Positions 7,249 to 9,875 of a stretch of DNA of 9,875 nt are shown here, in pieces (the first letter of the stretch is position 1; the number at the start of each line of letters is the position of its first letter). Source of the stretch: Chloroflexota bacterium (GTDB taxonomy: Bacteria > Chloroflexota > UBA5177 > JANWHV01). The notes below the pieces were generated by a model. It ran no database searches. It saw nothing but the letters and a program-made list of their open reading frames with translations, and had not been told where the DNA came from. Made by a program: the position numbers and the translations under genes. Location of the stretch: assembly GCA_025450375.1 (NCBI GenBank), contig JANWHO010000333.1:1-9875 (forward strand). The letters run 5' to 3'.

Positions 7249-7635
7249 CTATTGGTCAATTACTCCTGGAGCCGTAACCCTCCGCCAGGCGGCGCTCTCG
7301 TCGGGACGCCGGAGGGTGATCACATGTTCCTCCCCGTTTGGGCCATTCACCCAGATCCGGGCCCACTTGTACACCGCCATCAAGTCACCAACCCTGGCGC
7401 CCGTTTCGTAGGCCACGTCACCCACCAGCCGCCAACCGGGGTAACGGCCTAGCTTGAGCGCCGTTAAGTCGGCGGACAATTCGTCGCTCGTCACCTCTCG
7501 GGAGAAGAACGAAGGTTCCATGAGTTTTCCCCCATCGTCGCCGGTGGATTTCCTTTTGTCGTCCGCCGGCTCTCTTTGGTGTCCCACGCGCCCGGGCCGG
7601 GAATACCCGGTTCCATGGCCGCGCGGAGTAGACAT
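7249..7635 (-). CDS. Small protein of unknown function (128 aa, or 90 aa from an internal start)
   Basis: I do not recognise this protein. From the ATG at 7635, with AGGT 6 nt upstream, it would be 128 residues with a charged, Gly-rich, probably disordered first 38 residues. An ATG at 7521, behind GGGGGAAA, would give a compact 90-residue protein starting MEPSFFSREV, which looks better folded: an acidic region (TSDELSADL), then RYPGWRLVGDVAYETGARVG, a Trp/Tyr-rich segment (VYKWARIWVNGPNGEEHVITLRR in outline) and a polar tail. No membrane segment, signal peptide or Cys. Third positions are mostly G or C in this frame, as in neighbouring genes, which supports coding. It lies between the oxidoreductase and the paralogue pair on the same strand, 109 bp or more from the former. 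Confidence 0.55.
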   Translation of the reverse strand: MSTPRGHGTGYSRPGRVGHQREPADDKRKSTGDDGGKLMEPSFFSREVTSDELSADLTALKLGRYPGWRLVGDVAYETGARVGDLMAVYKWARIWVNGPNGEEHVITLRRPDESAAWRRVTAPGVIDQ

Positions 7636-7744
7636 CGGTTACCTGTTCCTCATCCTCTCAGTGTTGTATTGGGTCACTATTCCATCGGTGCTTCATGCAC
7701 AGTAGTCCCTGGAGCGTTACTTGTCATCCGGGCTTTGCATAATT

Positions 7745-9136
7745 CTACCCATCGCGAAGGCTCTGAAAGAGATTGTTGAACGCTTCGGCGAGGGTCGGAT
7801 GGGCGAAAATACCGTCGCGCAGCGCCGTATAGGGGACATTTCCCATCATGGCGATTTGCAACATGGCCATCAATTCGCCGCCATCCAGGCCGAGTATGGC
7901 CGCCCCGAGGATCTGGTCGCTCTCACCGTCGACCACTACTTTCATCAGGCCGCGTGTACGGTCCACTTCCAGGGCCCGCGCCACCTGGTTCATCGGCATG
8001 ACGCCAATCCGTACCCTATGGCCTGCCGCTCGTGCTTCCTCCTCGCCTAGTCCGATCCGCCCAAGCTGTGGATCGATGAATACGGTGTACGGTACAAAGC
8101 GGCCGGTGGTGGTCCGATGTCCCCCTTCGAGGAGGTTGGCGCGGACAATCCGGAAATCGTCGTATGAAATGTGGGTAAAGGCCGGGCCTCCCTTGATGTC
8201 GCCCAGGGCGTACACGCCGGGAACCGAGGTTTCCAGCCGCACGTTCGCCACCACGAACCCACCCCTGTCCGTAGCGATCCCGGCGGTCTTGAGGTCAAGC
8301 TCCTCCGTGTTGGGAGTTCGGCCCGTGGCAACCAGCAGACGGGAACCCGAGAGTGCGTCCCTTCCGCCTGGCGTACTGATGGTGAGGCGCACCCCTGTTC
8401 CCGCCGCCTCGACCGCCTCTCCGGAACTATTCAGGAGCACCCGGATCCCATCCTCGCGCAGGATCGCCAGTACCGCTTCCGCGATGTCCGCGTCCTCCCG
8501 CGGCAGAAGCTTGGGCCCATGCTGCACGATCGTTACCTCTGAACCAAACCGTCGGAACATCTGGCCGAATTCGGTGGCCACGTACCCACCGCCCAGAATC
8601 AGCAGATGCTCCGGCACCTCGGCAAGCTCCATAATCGAGGTCGAGTCAAGCGAGTTCACCGTGTCAAGGCCCGGGAGAGAGGGGCGGGCGGGACGCCCTC
8701 CGGCATTAATGAAGATGAGATCGGCCGACAGATCCCGAGTGCTTCCGTCATCCATGCGCACGGAGAGTGAGTGGGGTCCGGTGAATCGGGCGCCACCCAT
8801 CAGCAAATCTACTCCGCCCCCGACGATCTGTTTCTCGCTCCCGCTCCTGAAGCTCTCCACGATCGCCCGCTTCCGGTCTCGCACGACCGCCATCTCCACG
8901 GCCACCGGGCCAACCCGCACACCGTACTCCCCAGCGCGGCGGACCATGTAGGCGGCCTCGGCGCTGGCTACCATGGTCTTGGTCGGCGTGCAGCCTTCAT
9001 TGATGCAGGTGCCGCCCACATGCCGCCGTTCGATCAGCGCCGTTGTCCGGCCCGATTTCACCAGGGCGGTGGATAGAGGGCCGCCCGCCTGGCCGGCACC
9101 GATCACAATCGCGTCGTAGTGGTCGCGGGTGGTCAT
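7745..9136 (-). CDS. FAD-dependent pyridine nucleotide-disulfide oxidoreductase, RclA/mercuric-reductase-like (463 aa)
   Basis: Complete class I flavoprotein disulfide reductase of normal length. The FAD-binding Rossmann motif is near residues 11-18 (VIGAGQAG), the redox disulfide is GGTCINEGC with C44 and C49, the NAD(P) site is LGGGYVATEF at 181-190, and the second FAD segment is ATGRTPNT (270-277) with YALGD (309-313). The C-terminal interface domain ends with HPTLAE, giving H446 and E451 as the expected catalytic dyad. Segments such as FTHISYDDFRIVRANLL and VPYTVFIDPQLGRIG match the RclA branch, which reduces Cu(II) and helps resist reactive chlorine in Escherichia coli. A mercuric reductase is less likely: there is no HMA domain and no C-terminal Cys pair, and no mer genes are nearby. 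Dihydrolipoamide dehydrogenase is unlikely without adjacent 2-oxoacid dehydrogenase genes. Start at 9136 follows GGAGGAGG. Cytoplasmic; substrate not determined. Confidence 0.93.
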   Translation of the reverse strand: MTTRDHYDAIVIGAGQAGGPLSTALVKSGRTTALIERRHVGGTCINEGCTPTKTMVASAEAAYMVRRAGEYGVRVGPVAVEMAVVRDRKRAIVESFRSGSEKQIVGGGVDLLMGGARFTGPHSLSVRMDDGSTRDLSADLIFINAGGRPARPSLPGLDTVNSLDSTSIMELAEVPEHLLILGGGYVATEFGQMFRRFGSEVTIVQHGPKLLPREDADIAEAVLAILREDGIRVLLNSSGEAVEAAGTGVRLTISTPGGRDALSGSRLLVATGRTPNTEELDLKTAGIATDRGGFVVANVRLETSVPGVYALGDIKGGPAFTHISYDDFRIVRANLLEGGHRTTTGRFVPYTVFIDPQLGRIGLGEEEARAAGHRVRIGVMPMNQVARALEVDRTRGLMKVVVDGESDQILGAAILGLDGGELMAMLQIAMMGNVPYTALRDGIFAHPTLAEAFNNLFQSLRDG

Positions 9137-9141
9137 CGGTT

Positions 9142-9149
9142 CCTCCTCC
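9142..9149 (-). promoter_or_regulatory. Ribosome binding site of the oxidoreductase
   Basis: GGAGGAGG on the minus strand, 5 nt before the ATG at 9136; a near-ideal Shine-Dalgarno site that supports this start. Confidence 0.8.
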
Positions 9150-9254
9150 GAATTGGTGAAAAATCAAGCGGAACAAGCGCGGGATGGCTGCAATGCCTTC
9201 TGGCTCCAGCATATGCCGACCGCGCTTGGCGCGCAAACCGCTAGACCGCCGGTT

Positions 9255-9319
9255 GTAGGGGCACCCCTCGTGGGTGCCCTCGGGCCGCGCCACCGGGCAC
9301 CCACGAGGGGTGCCCCTAC
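9255..9319. repeat. REP-like double hairpin (25-bp perfect inverted repeat)
   Basis: Arms 9255-9279 and 9295-9319 are perfect 25-bp inverted copies around a 15-bp spacer. Each arm is itself a hairpin: GGGCACCC, a 5-nt loop, GGGTGCCC. The whole can fold as one long stem or as two adjacent hairpins, typical of REP/BIME-style dispersed elements. It sits in the spacer between two divergently oriented genes, so a terminator role is unlikely. From memory, similar GGGGCACCC repeats are frequent in Chloroflexota genomes. Confidence 0.75.
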
Positions 9320-9424
9320 CGAAGACGATCTCGATACTTCAGCCTCACCGTACTAGAGCCCACGGCGGCCGTCGATGAACCGGCCACCGGTCAGGGGCCG
9401 CGTCGATCCTGTATCCTTCCGCCT

Positions 9425-9875
9425 ATGCAAAGCGACGCTCCCTCCCTCGGCACCCTGGCCGCCCGGGCCCACGACTTGCTCAGCACGGCCGGCCATCCCC
9501 TGGCCCCGGACTCCTTGATCGAGCATGTGTTTGGGATCGGGATGGGGAAGGAGCGGAAGGCGGGCGCGGCCGAGTTCTGGCGTGGTCAGCTTGGGCGGCT
9601 CCTCGCGGATTCCATCGTCTTCACCCAACACCGCGACGGCTCATGGGGTCTCGCTTCCTGGGGCGCGGAGGAGGTGCCGCTGGATCGGATGGAGTACCTG
9701 GTGGTTGACTGCGAGACCACCGGGCTGAATCCTCACGTCAACCAGGTAATCGAAATCGCGGCCCTTCGTTGCGTTGGTCCGTTAGTCGTGGATCGCTTCG
9801 AGACCTTGATCGATCCGCAACGGGCAATCCCGCGGGGAATCCTGCAACTGACCGGCATCTCGACCGAGATGGTCC
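9425..9875 (+). CDS. DnaQ-like (DEDD) 3'-5' exonuclease domain protein, N-terminal part (3' end outside window)
   Basis: The frame from ATG 9425 is open to the right edge (150 residues visible). Residues about 90-150 read MEYLVVDCETTGLNP, VNQVIEIAALR, FETLIDPQRAIP and LTGISTEMV, the start of a DEDD exonuclease: motif I is D95-x-E97 with TTG, and the P-x-x-I/L-x-x-LTGI loop is typical of the DnaQ epsilon/DinG-type branch. These enzymes remove nucleotides from 3' ends using two metal ions. The first about 85 residues (AARAHDLLSTAGHPL, then FWRGQLGRLLADSIVF and DGSWGLASW) are an extra domain that I do not recognise; it could be a small winged-helix or DNA-binding fold. The missing remainder could include a DinG-type helicase or a UvrC-type nuclease; this cannot be told here. 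No clear SD precedes the ATG; TATCCT at 9412-9417, 7 bp upstream, could serve as a -10 of a leaderless transcript (weak). Confidence 0.85.
   Translation, partial: MQSDAPSLGTLAARAHDLLSTAGHPLAPDSLIEHVFGIGMGKERKAGAAEFWRGQLGRLLADSIVFTQHRDGSWGLASWGAEEVPLDRMEYLVVDCETTGLNPHVNQVIEIAALRCVGPLVVDRFETLIDPQRAIPRGILQLTGISTEMV

Noticed and set aside
6991..7452. 153-residue plus-strand open frame over the leader region
   Set aside because: No SD, starts within the leader hairpin and overlaps the small minus-strand gene; its composition looks non-coding.
7690..7744. Promoter-like ATGACA, 17 bp, TACTGT on the minus strand before the small gene
   Set aside because: The -10 matches the consensus at only three positions, too weak to annotate.
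7848..8951. 367-residue open frame on the plus strand
   Set aside because: Exactly antisense to the flavoprotein, whose motifs are unmistakable; the S/R/P-rich translation is a shadow.

Overview
The window is GC-rich bacterial DNA with canonical Shine-Dalgarno sites. The gene content suggests a member of the Chloroflexota (Thermomicrobia-like) or a neighbouring high-GC phylum: very long secreted proteins built from Ig-like repeats and NP-rich beta domains, a GH130 enzyme, an RclA-type flavoprotein, and an intergenic GGGCACCC/GGGTGCCC hairpin repeat. The lineage is an inference, since no rRNA or marker gene is present.

Layout. Bases 2-439 (+) hold the C-terminal part of a GH130 family glycosidase/phosphorylase that enters from the left. 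It converges on a minus-strand gene, and a perfect 65-bp palindrome (476-540) lies between the two stop codons as a shared terminator-like element. Bases 545-6965 (-) are a tandem pair of paralogous secreted proteins of 1051 and 1062 residues. Each has a signal peptide, six Ig-like repeats and four C-terminal repeats that open with an aromatic W-x-F/L motif. They are separated by 76 bp carrying an 18-bp RNA hairpin. The upstream paralogue has a structured leader (6966-7248) with a terminator-like hairpin plus T7 tract and a second hairpin next to the ribosome binding site, so the pair may be regulated in its leader. Further upstream on the same strand are a small unrecognised protein (7249-7635) and a complete FAD-dependent RclA/mercuric-reductase-like oxidoreductase (7745-9136). 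The spacer 9137-9424 carries a 65-bp double-hairpin REP-like repeat. The last gene (9425 to the right edge, +) is the N-terminus of a DnaQ-like (DEDD) 3'-5' exonuclease fused to an unrecognised N-terminal domain.

How it fits together. The paralogue pair is the main body of the window and is probably one transcription unit making two related cell-surface or secreted proteins. The flavoprotein, the small ORF and the exonuclease look like ordinary neighbours; nothing seen ties them functionally to the pair. I did not find a CRISPR array, transposase, tRNA or rRNA.
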